Source of the DNA: JABDJZ01 sp047619685
Lineage (GTDB): Bacteria; Bacteroidota; Rhodothermia; Rhodothermales; UBA10348
Assembly (NCBI GenBank): GCA_047619685.1
Contig: JBLHLC010000022.1
Coordinates: 1-64,000, forward strand
Length of the DNA stretch: 64,000 nt
Reading direction: 5' to 3'
Shown: piece by piece, positions 16,336 to 25,360 of the stretch
How the letters are laid out: each line of letters starts with the position of its first letter
Numbering within the stretch: the stretch's first letter is position 1
Made by a program: the position numbers and the translations under genes
The notes under the pieces: model-generated
The model's input: only the letters and a program-made list of their open reading frames with translations
Databases searched by the model: none
What the model was told of the DNA's origin: nothing

Positions 16336-17528
16336 TGCAGCAGCAGTACCGGATTGCCCGGGCCGCCCTGCTTCCCACGGCCGGTGTCGGCGGAGAGGTT
16401 TCGCGCACCGACTCCCCGTCCAACACGGGGTTCTCCCGAAACATCGGTGCATCCGTGCCGGGGTTTCCGAGCCGTTTTGTCAACGAGAATTACAGCATCT
16501 CCGGAACGTTGTCGTACGAATTGGATCTCTGGGGCCGGGTCCGCGGGGAGAAAAACGCTTCTTTGAGCACGTTTTTGGCCACGGAGTCGGAACTGCATGG
16601 CGTCCGGATCGGAGTGGTCGCGCAGACCATCGCGACCTACCTGGAACTGCGCGCCACCCAGGAGCAGCTGAACCTGGCCCGGGAAAACGTAGACCTCCTC
16701 AGCGAGCGCGTGGATCTGACGCAGGATCGTTACGAACGCGGCATCTCGGCGTCCTTCGAACTCTACGCGATCCGACAGGAATTCCAGAACACCAGGACCA
16801 CAGTACCGCTCCTGGAGGCATCGCTTGCCGACGCAGAGGGGCGGCTTGCCGTGCTTCTGGGGACCTTTTCGGCTGAGATCCGCCCCCTCCTGGCCGGGAA
16901 TAGTGGACAGGAAGTGATTCTGGGCGACATCCCATCTGGTCTTCCGGCCGATCTGCTGGAGAATCGGCCCGATATCGCAGCCGCCATCCACCGCGTCCGG
17001 GCGTCCTCACAGTCGGTAGGCGCGGCGCGTGCGCGGCTGCTCCCCACGGTCTCGCTCACCGCGGTGGGCGGCGTACAAAGCGCCGAACTCTCTGAACTGC
17101 TTGATCTCGGCCAGACCTTCAGCAACCTGGTTGGCTCCCTGACCGCTCCCCTGTTTCGGGGCGGGGCCCTTCGGGCTGGCGTCGAGGGCTCGGAGGCCCG
17201 GCTGACCCAGGCCGTGGCCCAGTTCGAGCAGACGCTTCTGAACGCGTTTCGCGAGGTGGAGGTCACGCTGATTTCCTTCTCCAAACAGAAGCAGCGCCTG
17301 GCCTTCCTGAACGAAGAGCAACGTTTTGCCGAGGCCTCGCTGCAGACCGCAAGCAATCGGTACCTCCGCGGAATCGGCGACTACGTGTCGCTCCTGGACG
17401 CGCACCGCAACCATATTCGGGTGCAGACCTCGCTCGTCCTCGCACGACGCGATGTAGCAAATGCCCGCCTGGCTGTCCATCGCGCTCTTGGTGGAGCGTG
17501 GGTGGCTAACCCTGACGCTACACCATGA
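16056..17528 (+). CDS. TolC/NodT-family outer-membrane efflux lipoprotein
   Basis: 490 aa from ATG 16056; an upstream GTG in frame (16026) is less likely because the lipoprotein signal starts at 16056 and has lipobox MSGC. Two OEP repeats are seen: the first from about 60 to 270 (WWEQFGDPVLN, IAAARVVEVQQQYRIARA, LPTAGVGGEVSRTDSP), the second to about 480 (DIAAAIHRVRASSQSVGAAR, PLFRGGALRAGVEGSEARL, YLRGIGDYVSLLDAHR). It forms the outer-membrane channel of an RND pump. The next gene starts inside its stop codon (4-bp overlap), so it heads the operon. Its leader and first 93 codons are duplicated 9.25 kb upstream. Confidence 0.95.
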   Translation: MARQRIRDVSRHAALASLMCIAMSGCAFSPAVTGVTEVDTLIPERFDDRVTRTEMPPMTAWWEQFGDPVLNTVVDSALAQNRDLRIAAARVVEVQQQYRIARAALLPTAGVGGEVSRTDSPSNTGFSRNIGASVPGFPSRFVNENYSISGTLSYELDLWGRVRGEKNASLSTFLATESELHGVRIGVVAQTIATYLELRATQEQLNLARENVDLLSERVDLTQDRYERGISASFELYAIRQEFQNTRTTVPLLEASLADAEGRLAVLLGTFSAEIRPLLAGNSGQEVILGDIPSGLPADLLENRPDIAAAIHRVRASSQSVGAARARLLPTVSLTAVGGVQSAELSELLDLGQTFSNLVGSLTAPLFRGGALRAGVEGSEARLTQAVAQFEQTLLNAFREVEVTLISFSKQKQRLAFLNEEQRFAEASLQTASNRYLRGIGDYVSLLDAHRNHIRVQTSLVLARRDVANARLAVHRALGGAWVANPDATP

Positions 17529-18715
17529 AAGAGAAACTGAAATCTGCACTGATCATCGTGGGCATTCTCGCCGGCGGCTTTGCCATTTCCGGCGTTCTGG
17601 CCGCACTGAAGGCCGAACCACCCAGAGAGATCCCGCCATCCCGCGCGCCACTTGTCGAGACACAGGAGATCGTGCGGCAGTCCGGCCCGCTGACGGTCCA
17701 CGGCTCCGGCACAGTCCGGCCGAAACGTGAGGTCACGCTTGCCGCGCAGGTAGGTGGGCGCATTGCTTCGGTATCTCCGGCCTTCGAGACCGGTGGATCG
17801 TTTCGAAGAGGCCAGGTCCTCGCCACGATCGAGGCGGCCGACTTCGAGAACGCGGTCGCAGTCGCCGAAGCGGAACTGACGCAGCGGAAGTTCGAACTCC
17901 TGCAGGCCGACGAAGAGGTGTCGGTCGCGCGCGACGAATGGACGCGGGCGGCGGCCCGAAGTGGAATTGGCTCCCTCCCGGACTCGACTGAGTTGGGACG
18001 ATTGGCCTACAGGGAGCCGCAGCGGGAACTCGCTGCCGCCGGACTACGGGCCGCCGAGGCCCGGCTCCGAGACGCCCGCCTGAGATTGGACAGAACCCGG
18101 ATCGTGGCTCCTTTTTCGGGCCGGATGCGCACCAAGCAGGTGGACGTGGGCCAGTTCATCTCTCCTGGGCAGGGCGTGGCTGTGTTCTACGGCACGGATG
18201 AAGCCGAAGTGGCCGTCCAACTGGGTCGGGCCGAGATCAACCTGATTGATCCCACGTGGACTGCCGCCCGCAATATCCCGGCCTCGGTGAAGTCCAGCGC
18301 AGGCCGACAGGCGGCCGTTTGGTCTGCCAATGTGGACCGCATTGAGGGCTCACTCGACCCGTCTACCAGACAGATCAACGTGATCGTCCACATTCCCGCG
18401 CCCTACGCACCAAGCGGCGGTACGCCACCCTTGTTCATTGGCACTTTTGTGGACGTCGAGATTGAAGGGCTGGAGCTCGAGAATTTCTACAAGGTCCCAC
18501 GCAGCGCTGTCCACGAGGATTCAGACGGGCAGAACAGCGTTTGGCTGGTGGAAAACGAGCGCCTGACTATGCATCCGGTGACCGTCATCCAACAGACGGA
18601 TGACCTGTCCATAGTGACGTCGCCTGACCTGCCGAAAACGCTCATGCTGATCACCACCGACGTTTTGGTGGTGGCCGATGGCATGAGAGTTCGCACCGAG
18701 ACCTCCACCCCGTAA
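17525..18715 (+). CDS. RND efflux periplasmic adaptor (membrane fusion protein)
   Basis: 396 aa. The N-terminus has one membrane anchor (SALIIVGILAGGFAISGVLA). A lipoyl-like half motif (VHGSGTVRPKREVTLAAQVG, GGSFRRGQVLATIEAADFEN) is followed by a helical hairpin at about 115-190 and the second lipoyl half (TRIVAPFSGRMRTKQVDVGQ). The beta-barrel and membrane-proximal domains complete the protein. It bridges the inner-membrane pump and the TolC channel. Its start overlaps the TolC gene by 4 bp, and the RND pump follows after 24 bp. The substrate cannot be told from sequence. Confidence 0.95.
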   Translation: MKEKLKSALIIVGILAGGFAISGVLAALKAEPPREIPPSRAPLVETQEIVRQSGPLTVHGSGTVRPKREVTLAAQVGGRIASVSPAFETGGSFRRGQVLATIEAADFENAVAVAEAELTQRKFELLQADEEVSVARDEWTRAAARSGIGSLPDSTELGRLAYREPQRELAAAGLRAAEARLRDARLRLDRTRIVAPFSGRMRTKQVDVGQFISPGQGVAVFYGTDEAEVAVQLGRAEINLIDPTWTAARNIPASVKSSAGRQAAVWSANVDRIEGSLDPSTRQINVIVHIPAPYAPSGGTPPLFIGTFVDVEIEGLELENFYKVPRSAVHEDSDGQNSVWLVENERLTMHPVTVIQQTDDLSIVTSPDLPKTLMLITTDVLVVADGMRVRTETSTP

Positions 18716-18739
18716 GCTCCCACCCTGCCCAATTCTACT

Positions 18740-21700
18740 ATGAATGGAGCGATAGCCTGGATGGCCCGCAACAAGGTTGCCGCCAACCTGCTCATGCTGG
18801 TCATCCTGTTCTCGGGCTTCCTGGCCCTGAAGAACATCAAACAGCAGACCTTCCCGGAGGCCTCTCTGGACGCCATCCAGGTACGCGTGACGTATCTGGG
18901 GGCCGCGCCCGAGGAAATCGAACAGTCCGTCAATCAGCGCATCGAGGAGCAGATCGAAGCGGTCGAGGGCGTCCGCAGGGTGACCTCTGTTGCCTCGGAG
19001 GGTGTGGGCATCATCACGGCCCAACTCCAGGTCGGCACCAACGCATCCCGGGCGCTTGATGATGTCAAAGCCCAGGTAGACCGCATCACCACGCTGCCGG
19101 TTGGCGCCGAGAAGCCCGAGGTGCAGGAATTGACGGCGCTAAGCAGTGTGCTCCAGATTGCCCTCTACGGCGACGTGCCGGAACGCACGCTCAAGGAGCT
19201 CTCCGAGCAGATCAAGGACGATCTCACCAAGACCGATGCCATCTCGTTCGTCCGCCTCAGCGGTCTTCGCCCTTACGAGATTTCGATTGAAGTGGACCGC
19301 GCCTCCCTGGAGCGGTACGGGCTCAGCCTTCCCCAGGTGGCCGCGGCGGTTCGTCAGGCCAGTCTGGACCTGCCCGGCGGTCGGGTTGAAACCAACGACC
19401 AGGAGATCCTTCTGCGGACCAAGGGTCAGAATTACCGTCAGCGGGACTTCGAGGAGATCGTGGTGCTGAGTCGTGCGGACGGTACGCGGATACGCTTGGG
19501 ACAGATTGGAACGGTGCGGGATGATTTCCAGGACGTGGATCTTGTGACCCGTTTCAACGGCCAGCCTGCCTCGTTCATCAAGATCTTCCGGACGGCAGAC
19601 GAGCGGGCCCTGGACATTGTGGACGCGGCGAAGGCCTACATCACGAATGAACTGGAGCCGTCGTTGCCGGAAGGCATGGCCGTCGGCATTTGGCAGGACG
19701 AGTCCCGCATTCTGAGAAGCCGCCTGGAGCTTCTCATCCGAAACGGGATAATGGGCCTCATCCTGGTAGTGATCGCCCTCACGCTCTTCCTGAACACCCG
19801 ACTGGCGTTCTGGACATCGGTCGGGATTTTTGTCTCGTTCATCGGAGTGTTTGGGCTGATGATCCTGCTGGATGTCTCTGTGAATGTGCTTTCGCTGTTC
19901 GGATTCATTCTGGCCATCGGAATCGTGGTGGACGATGCCATTGTGGTCGGCGAGAACATCGCCTCGGAGCAGGCCAAGGGTGGTGACCCGGAGGAGGCTG
20001 CCATTCGAGGCGTGAAGCGCGTCTCGGGCCCCGTGATATTCGCCGTCCTGACAACAATGGCGGCCTTCACGCCCCTCCTGTTGGTCCCCGGCAGCATCGG
20101 GAAACTCCTGGGCGACATCCCGATGATTGTCATTCTGGTGCTGTTCATCTCGCTCATCGAGGTGCTCTTCATCCTGCCCAACCACCTTTCTCACAGGCCG
20201 CACCCTCACAAAAGCCGCGTAGCCCGCTTCATTGACAGGGTCCAGCAGGCTGTCAACCGCGGGCTCAACCGGTTTGTCGAAGGCCCGCTGGATAGTGCGG
20301 TTCGGTTCAGCATCAGGCGATACGGAGTGGTGATTGCTACTGCCTTCGCCCTTCTCATAATCAGCTTCGGCTTTGTTCGGGGCGGATATATCAAGTTCAG
20401 TTTCTTTCCCCAAATTGAAGGGGACATAGTGACCGCCCGCCTGGAGCTGCAGCCCGGGACGCCCGGTGCGCGCACGCTCTCGGTGACCGACTTCCTGGAA
20501 AAGTCGGCGCGGGACATTGCCCGGGAGTTGGAGCAGGACCTGGCTCCTGACCACCCGCCCCTCATCAAGAACGTCTTCGTCAGCGTGGGAGAGCAGCCGT
20601 CCCTCCAGGGCGGTCCGAGCGCCACCGGTTCGCAAGGCATCTTCAACTCGCACGTGGCCGAGGTCAGCATTGAGCTTCCAGAGGCGGAGACCCGAGACCT
20701 TGCGTCGCGGGTTTTCGAAGAGGCCTGGAGAGCTCGGGTTGGCGAGGTCACCGGTGCGAAGACGCTTACATTTACCTCTCAGGTTATCCAATTGGGCTCG
20801 GCCGTTCAGGCTGAGATGTCGTCGCCCGACCCCGAGGAGTTGGACGGGGCAGTGGATGCCCTCAAGGCGGAGTTGGCCACCTTCGCGGGTGTTTTTGACG
20901 TGGCCGATGACCAGGAGGCCGGAAAGCAGGAACTCCAGCTCGACATCAAGCCCGAGGCCCGGACGCTGGGTCTGACGCTGGACGACATGGCTCGGCAGGT
21001 CAGGGCGGCATATTTCGGTGAAGAGGCCCTCAGGGTGCAACGGGGACGCGACGAGGTCCGGGTGTATGTCCGGCTCCCGAAGGACGAGCGGGACGCCATT
21101 GGCGACATCGCGCAGTACCGCATTCGGACGCCCTCGGGCGGTTACGTCCCGCTATTCGAGGTCGCAGAAGTTCGGACCGGCTCGGCGCCAACCGCTATCA
21201 ACAGGAAGGACGGCAGAAGGATTGTGGCGGTCACGGCAGACGTCAACACCGATGTCGTCGCCGCGGATGAAGTCATTGGCCAACTTGAGGCTGAAGTGAT
21301 CCCGGCCATCCAACAGAGATTTCCGGGGGTTGAGGTAAGCTTCGAAGGCGAGCAGGCCGAACAGGCTGACACGGTCGAAGCGCTCGCGATTTTCTTCCCT
21401 CTGGCGCTTTTTGCCATCTACTGCCTCCTGGCCGTGCCATTTGGCTCCTACATACAGCCGCTGATCATCATGATCGCGATTCCGTTTGGGCTTATTGGTG
21501 CTTTGGTGGGACACCTGCTCTTTGGCCTGGCGCTCGGGCTGCTGTCCATTTTCGGCATCGTTGGCCTCAGCGGAGTCGTGGTGAATGACTCGCTGGTGCT
21601 TGTGGACTTCATCAACGAGCAGCGGAGAAATGGCAAACCCATGTCCGAGGCCATCCTGATTGGTGCCAAGGTCCGCTTCCGTCCCATCTTCCTTACGACG

Positions 21701-21949
21701 CTCACGACGTTCCTGGGCATACTTCCGTTGATTCTTGAGCGAAGCGTTCAGGCCCAGTTCCTGGTGCCCATGGCCGTGAGTCTGGGATTTGGCATTTTGT
21801 TCGCCACCACTATTATTCTTCTGCTGGTACCCGCCCTGACCATGTGGCAGTATGAAGCCACCAATTGGTTCAAAGAGCGCCTTGGTTCGAAGAAGGCTCC
21901 GGTGGCAGCCACTGAACTCGCACCAGAACTCGCACCCGCGAACGCATGA
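18740..21949 (+). CDS. RND-family inner-membrane efflux permease
   Basis: 1,069 aa, the usual length for AcrB/MMPL-like hydrophobe pumps. The first helix (KVAANLLMLVILFSGFLALK) is followed by a porter loop, then a bundle including LILVVIALTLFLNTRLAFW and the TM4 segment ILAIGIVVDDAIVVGENI with paired Asp residues of the proton relay. The second half repeats the plan (ALFAIYCLLAVPFGSYIQPL, GIVGLSGVVVNDSLVLVDFI). It forms a tripartite pump with the two preceding gene products. The SDR gene downstream overlaps its stop by 4 bp, implying translational coupling. Lack of extra metal motifs argues mildly for organic rather than metal substrates. Confidence 0.96.
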   Translation: MNGAIAWMARNKVAANLLMLVILFSGFLALKNIKQQTFPEASLDAIQVRVTYLGAAPEEIEQSVNQRIEEQIEAVEGVRRVTSVASEGVGIITAQLQVGTNASRALDDVKAQVDRITTLPVGAEKPEVQELTALSSVLQIALYGDVPERTLKELSEQIKDDLTKTDAISFVRLSGLRPYEISIEVDRASLERYGLSLPQVAAAVRQASLDLPGGRVETNDQEILLRTKGQNYRQRDFEEIVVLSRADGTRIRLGQIGTVRDDFQDVDLVTRFNGQPASFIKIFRTADERALDIVDAAKAYITNELEPSLPEGMAVGIWQDESRILRSRLELLIRNGIMGLILVVIALTLFLNTRLAFWTSVGIFVSFIGVFGLMILLDVSVNVLSLFGFILAIGIVVDDAIVVGENIASEQAKGGDPEEAAIRGVKRVSGPVIFAVLTTMAAFTPLLLVPGSIGKLLGDIPMIVILVLFISLIEVLFILPNHLSHRPHPHKSRVARFIDRVQQAVNRGLNRFVEGPLDSAVRFSIRRYGVVIATAFALLIISFGFVRGGYIKFSFFPQIEGDIVTARLELQPGTPGARTLSVTDFLEKSARDIARELEQDLAPDHPPLIKNVFVSVGEQPSLQGGPSATGSQGIFNSHVAEVSIELPEAETRDLASRVFEEAWRARVGEVTGAKTLTFTSQVIQLGSAVQAEMSSPDPEELDGAVDALKAELATFAGVFDVADDQEAGKQELQLDIKPEARTLGLTLDDMARQVRAAYFGEEALRVQRGRDEVRVYVRLPKDERDAIGDIAQYRIRTPSGGYVPLFEVAEVRTGSAPTAINRKDGRRIVAVTADVNTDVVAADEVIGQLEAEVIPAIQQRFPGVEVSFEGEQAEQADTVEALAIFFPLALFAIYCLLAVPFGSYIQPLIIMIAIPFGLIGALVGHLLFGLALGLLSIFGIVGLSGVVVNDSLVLVDFINEQRRNGKPMSEAILIGAKVRFRPIFLTTLTTFLGILPLILERSVQAQFLVPMAVSLGFGILFATTIILLLVPALTMWQYEATNWFKERLGSKKAPVAATELAPELAPANA

Positions 21950-22761
21950 GCAAACTACCAGGAAAGACCGTTCTCATAACCGGAGGCGCGTCCGGCATCG
22001 GCCTCGGCCTCGCAGAGCGCCTTGTGGACGATGGTGCCCAGCGCGTCATTCTCTGGGACATCGACCAGGACGCCGTAGACCGCGAGGCCGCCCGGCTTAC
22101 CGCAGACGGGCATGAGGTCATTGCCATGAAAGTGGACGTGACGGACACGGCAGCCATGGAAGTGGCCGCCTTAGACCTGGACAGCCAGCATATCCAGGTG
22201 GACATCCTGGTCAACAATGCCGGCATCATTGTCGGGAAAGCGTTCGTAGACCACACGGCCGCGGACATATCCCGAACGATGGCCATCAATGCCGAGGCAC
22301 CCATGCAGTTGACACGCCTGCTGCTGCCGGGGATGCTCAAGCGGGGATCGGGACACATCGTGAACATCGCCTCCGCGGCGGGGCTGGTATCCAATCCCAA
22401 CATGTCGGTCTACTGCGCCAGCAAGTTCTCTTTGACGGGATGGTCCAATGCACTCCGGCTGGAAATGGGGCGCTCCAAGAGCGGCGTCAAGGTCACCACC
22501 GTGGCGCCCTTCTACATCAACACCGGCATGTTCGACGGCGTGAAATCCCCGATCATCCCGATTCTGGAGCCGGACGATGCCGTCAGACGCATCGCGCGGG
22601 CCATCCGCAAGAACAAGATCCACCTGAGGATGCCGTGGATTGTCAAGCTCGTCCCGCTGCTCAGGGGGGTGCTACCGACCCGCGTCTTCGATAAGGTGGC
22701 CGGCGATTGGTTTGGCATGCACCGCTCCATGGATGAGTTTCGCGGACGACTTGGGCCCTAA
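21946..22761 (+). CDS. Short-chain dehydrogenase/reductase (SDR)
   Basis: 271 aa. The cofactor motif TGGASGIG lies at residues 13-20, NNAG near 90, and the catalytic Tyr-Lys in YCASKFS near 160. The C-terminal part (PLLRGVLPTRVFDKVAGDWF) resembles SDRs acting on lipid-like or steroid-like substrates. Its ATG overlaps the RND pump stop by 4 bp, so it is the fourth gene of the efflux operon. This coupling suggests that the enzyme modifies a compound related to the exported one, which is inference only. Confidence 0.92.
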   Translation: MSKLPGKTVLITGGASGIGLGLAERLVDDGAQRVILWDIDQDAVDREAARLTADGHEVIAMKVDVTDTAAMEVAALDLDSQHIQVDILVNNAGIIVGKAFVDHTAADISRTMAINAEAPMQLTRLLLPGMLKRGSGHIVNIASAAGLVSNPNMSVYCASKFSLTGWSNALRLEMGRSKSGVKVTTVAPFYINTGMFDGVKSPIIPILEPDDAVRRIARAIRKNKIHLRMPWIVKLVPLLRGVLPTRVFDKVAGDWFGMHRSMDEFRGRLGP

Positions 22762-22770
22762 GCCTTAGTT

Positions 22771-23256
22771 TTGGGCAGATCCACAGCCGCGCCCGAGCCA
22801 ATACATGTCCCAGCTGCCGACGTAGACGACTATTTCCAGAACCTGCCGCCGGACCGGCAGGACGCCATGATGCGGCTGAGAGCCGCTATCCTCGAGAACC
22901 TCCCGGAGGGTTTTGAGGAACAGTTTGGGTCCCGGATGCCGGCATACCTGGTGCCGTACTCCGTGTATCCCGCCGGATATCATTGTAAGCCCAAGCAGCC
23001 GCTGCCCTTCGCGAACATTGCTTCGCAGAAGATCTCCATCACACTCTATCACATGGGCCTGTATGCGGACCCGGAGTTGCTTGCCTGGTTCAAGGCCGAA
23101 TACGCCAAGCGAGTGCCCACGAAACTCGATATGGGGAAAAGCTGCGTCCACTTCAAGAAGATGGACCAGATCCCCTACGACCTCATCGGCGAACTGATGG
23201 GCAAGATAACTCCCCAGGACTGGATTGAGATTTACGAGGCGAATTCCAAGAAGTGA
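22771..23256 (+). CDS. DUF1801 domain protein
   Basis: 161 aa from TTG 22771; the start is uncertain because no ATG occurs in the first 60 codons apart from internal MM. The segments DYFQNLPPDRQDAMMRLRAA, NIASQKISITLYHMGLY and MGKSCVHFKKMDQIPYDLIG are typical of DUF1801 (YdhG-like) proteins, a small cytoplasmic family related to frataxin-like folds with no settled function. It begins 9 bp after the SDR stop, so it probably belongs to the same transcript. Confidence 0.85.
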   Translation: MGRSTAAPEPIHVPAADVDDYFQNLPPDRQDAMMRLRAAILENLPEGFEEQFGSRMPAYLVPYSVYPAGYHCKPKQPLPFANIASQKISITLYHMGLYADPELLAWFKAEYAKRVPTKLDMGKSCVHFKKMDQIPYDLIGELMGKITPQDWIEIYEANSKK

Positions 23257-23329
23257 TTGAGTCTGGATCCGCGCCAATTCAGGCTCGTAGAGGGAACAGT
23301 TGCTCACTCATAAAACCAGCTTCGGTCCG

Positions 23330-23821
23330 ATGCGCGCCATTCTCGCCCTGATCCTCCTGACGCCCTTCGCGCTGTCCGTAGTCGCTCAGGAGACTGCCGT
23401 TCAATCAGCGGACAACGTCTATGTGGGCGATGGTCTGGTGTACTACAGCCTGGTGGCAAACGCGGCCGTTGCTGACTCTGCCCGCACGGATGACAACTGG
23501 GACATCATCATCAATGGGGTCGAGGTGCACGCCAACCGCGGCGGCACCATCCTGAAGGCCGCGTTCGACACGGTTTCGGCCGCACCCGAGAGTGGTCTCA
23601 AAGACGGTCCGATGAAGACGTCTGACGGAGACGGGTGGTACAACTACGACATGAATGACCATCTCATCACGCCCAAGACCGAGCGCACGCTGGTGATAGA
23701 ACTGACAGACGGAACGTTCGCCAAGCTGGAATTCGCCGGCTACAACCACAGGATTACGGGCGAGCCCCGGTTTGTGTCTTTCCGGTATGTGACTTCAGCC
23801 GCAGATAGCAGGAGTTTCTAG
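23330..23821 (+). CDS. HmuY-like exported protein
   Basis: 163 aa. ATG 23330 gives a signal peptide (MRAILALILLTPFALSVVAQ); an in-frame TTG at 23300 is less likely. The mature part contains LVYYSLVANAAVADSARTDD followed by NWDIIINGVEVHANRGG, the pattern of the HmuY family in which a strand 'W-D-I' is followed by 'I/V-x-x-N-x-G'. HmuY proteins of Bacteroidota bind heme. The two known heme-ligand His of Porphyromonas HmuY cannot be placed here, so heme binding is unproven. No TonB receptor is adjacent. Family call is moderate. Confidence 0.65.
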   Translation: MRAILALILLTPFALSVVAQETAVQSADNVYVGDGLVYYSLVANAAVADSARTDDNWDIIINGVEVHANRGGTILKAAFDTVSAAPESGLKDGPMKTSDGDGWYNYDMNDHLITPKTERTLVIELTDGTFAKLEFAGYNHRITGEPRFVSFRYVTSAADSRSF

Positions 23822-23855
23822 TCCAGGATGGTCAAGGCTACCCAGGTAACAGCCA

Positions 23856-25355
23856 ATGCGTTATACCCTTGGCCTTGATGTTTCCACCACGGCCACCAAG
23901 GCCTTGCTTCTCTCGGCAGACGGCACCGTAGCGGGCGTCGCCTCCTCGCCCCATCGACTCAAGACGCCTCAGCCTCTCTGGAGCGAACAGGACCCCCTCG
24001 AGTGGTGGGAAGCCGCGCGCACGGCGATCGGCACAGTTCTGAGGGAAACGGGTGTCTCCGGTTCTTCCATTGCCGCCATTGGACTGTCCGGCCAGATGCA
24101 CGGTCTGGTTATCCTGGACGGCCACGGGGACGTGCTCAGGCCGTCGATTCTGTGGAACGACCAGCGGTCGGCCGTGGAGTGCGATGAGATCCGGGCGACT
24201 GTTGGCCTGGAGAGGCTCGTGGCGATGACGGGCAACGACGCGTTTCCGGGATTCACCGCCCCCAAGATCCTGTGGGTCAGGAAACACGAGCCGGAAATCT
24301 ACGGCCGGATCAGACACGTCCTTCTGCCCAAGGACTACATCCGCTACCGATTGTCCGGGGATTATGCGACGGACAAGGCCGGTGCCGGAGGGACGCTGCT
24401 GCTGGACCTGCGTACACGGGACTGGTCTGACGAACTGCTCGGGGCTCTGGACATCCCCCGCGAGTGGCTTCCGAAGACGCACGAAGGGCCGGAAATCACT
24501 GGAATTCTTTCGGCCGTCGCCGCCTCCGAGACTGGACTTCCGGCGGGGATCCCGATTGTGGGAGGCGGCGGCGATCAGGCCGCCCAGGCAGTCGGTGTCG
24601 GCGCGGTCTCGCCAGACATCTTTGCCCTGACGGTGGGCACTTCCGGGGTCGTGTTCGCACCGTGCGATGGGCCGACAGTGGATCCGAAGGGCCGCGCGCA
24701 TGCGTTTCCACACGCCGTGCCCGGTCAGTGGCACGTTATGGGCGTCATTCTCTCTGCTGCCGGTAGTCTCCAGTGGTACCGGGACACCATGGCGCCCGAT
24801 GTGGCCTTCGAAGACCTCGTTGCGGAAGCGGCCTCAGTGCCTCCGGGAGCCGAGGACCTTCTGTTTCTTCCCTACCTCAGCGGCGAAAGAACGCCGCATG
24901 CGGACCCGCGTGCACGGGGTGCCTTTGTCGGGCTCACGCTCAGTCACGGCCGGGGTCACATGACACGGGCCGTTCTTGAGGGCGTGGCGTTCGGGCTGAA
25001 AGACAACCTCACCTTGCTTCGGGAGGCCGGCCTTCCTGTCCCAGCGGAGATACGGGCCAGCGGCGGCGCCATGAAGAGCGATACCTGGAGCCGCATTCTT
25101 GCCGACGTGTTGGACGTGGACTTGGTGACCGTCGATGCCACTGAAGGCGCGGCGGTAGGGGCGGCCATTCTGGCTGGTGTGGGCGCTGGTCTGTGGAGTA
25201 GCGTTCAGACTGCCTGCAAGGCTGCCGTCCGGACAGGCAGGCTCATCCGACCTGATCCCGGCGTAGCGGCCAGTTACGCGCAGCCGTACGAACACTACCG
25301 CAACCTCTATCCAGCGCTCAGGGCCCACTTCGATAGCCTCGGGGCTGATCTGTAG
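23856..25355 (+). CDS. xylB: Xylulokinase (FGGY family)
   Basis: 499 aa, normal for the family. The N-terminal ATPase loop LGLDVSTTATKALLL, the xylulokinase-specific GLSGQMHG at residues 77-83, LWNDQRS and PKDYIRYRLSGDYATD are all present. The catalytic Asp is expected in GGGGDQAAQAVG. It phosphorylates D-xylulose to xylulose 5-phosphate in the cytoplasm. No xylose isomerase or xylose transporter lies nearby, so it appears isolated. It is convergent with the GH5 gene (5-bp gap). The family assignment is strong; other FGGY sugars are possible but the GQMHG motif favours xylulose. Confidence 0.92.
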   Translation: MRYTLGLDVSTTATKALLLSADGTVAGVASSPHRLKTPQPLWSEQDPLEWWEAARTAIGTVLRETGVSGSSIAAIGLSGQMHGLVILDGHGDVLRPSILWNDQRSAVECDEIRATVGLERLVAMTGNDAFPGFTAPKILWVRKHEPEIYGRIRHVLLPKDYIRYRLSGDYATDKAGAGGTLLLDLRTRDWSDELLGALDIPREWLPKTHEGPEITGILSAVAASETGLPAGIPIVGGGGDQAAQAVGVGAVSPDIFALTVGTSGVVFAPCDGPTVDPKGRAHAFPHAVPGQWHVMGVILSAAGSLQWYRDTMAPDVAFEDLVAEAASVPPGAEDLLFLPYLSGERTPHADPRARGAFVGLTLSHGRGHMTRAVLEGVAFGLKDNLTLLREAGLPVPAEIRASGGAMKSDTWSRILADVLDVDLVTVDATEGAAVGAAILAGVGAGLWSSVQTACKAAVRTGRLIRPDPGVAASYAQPYEHYRNLYPALRAHFDSLGADL

Positions 25356-25360
25356 TCCGG

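Noticed and set aside
15921..16991. 356-codon minus-strand frame opposite tolC
   Set aside because: Antisense shadow of the efflux gene; part of it recurs in the left repeat only because the DNA is duplicated.
19139..21040. 633-codon open frame on the minus strand
   Set aside because: It lies fully opposite the RND permease gene and has no domain; in GC-rich coding DNA long antisense frames are common.
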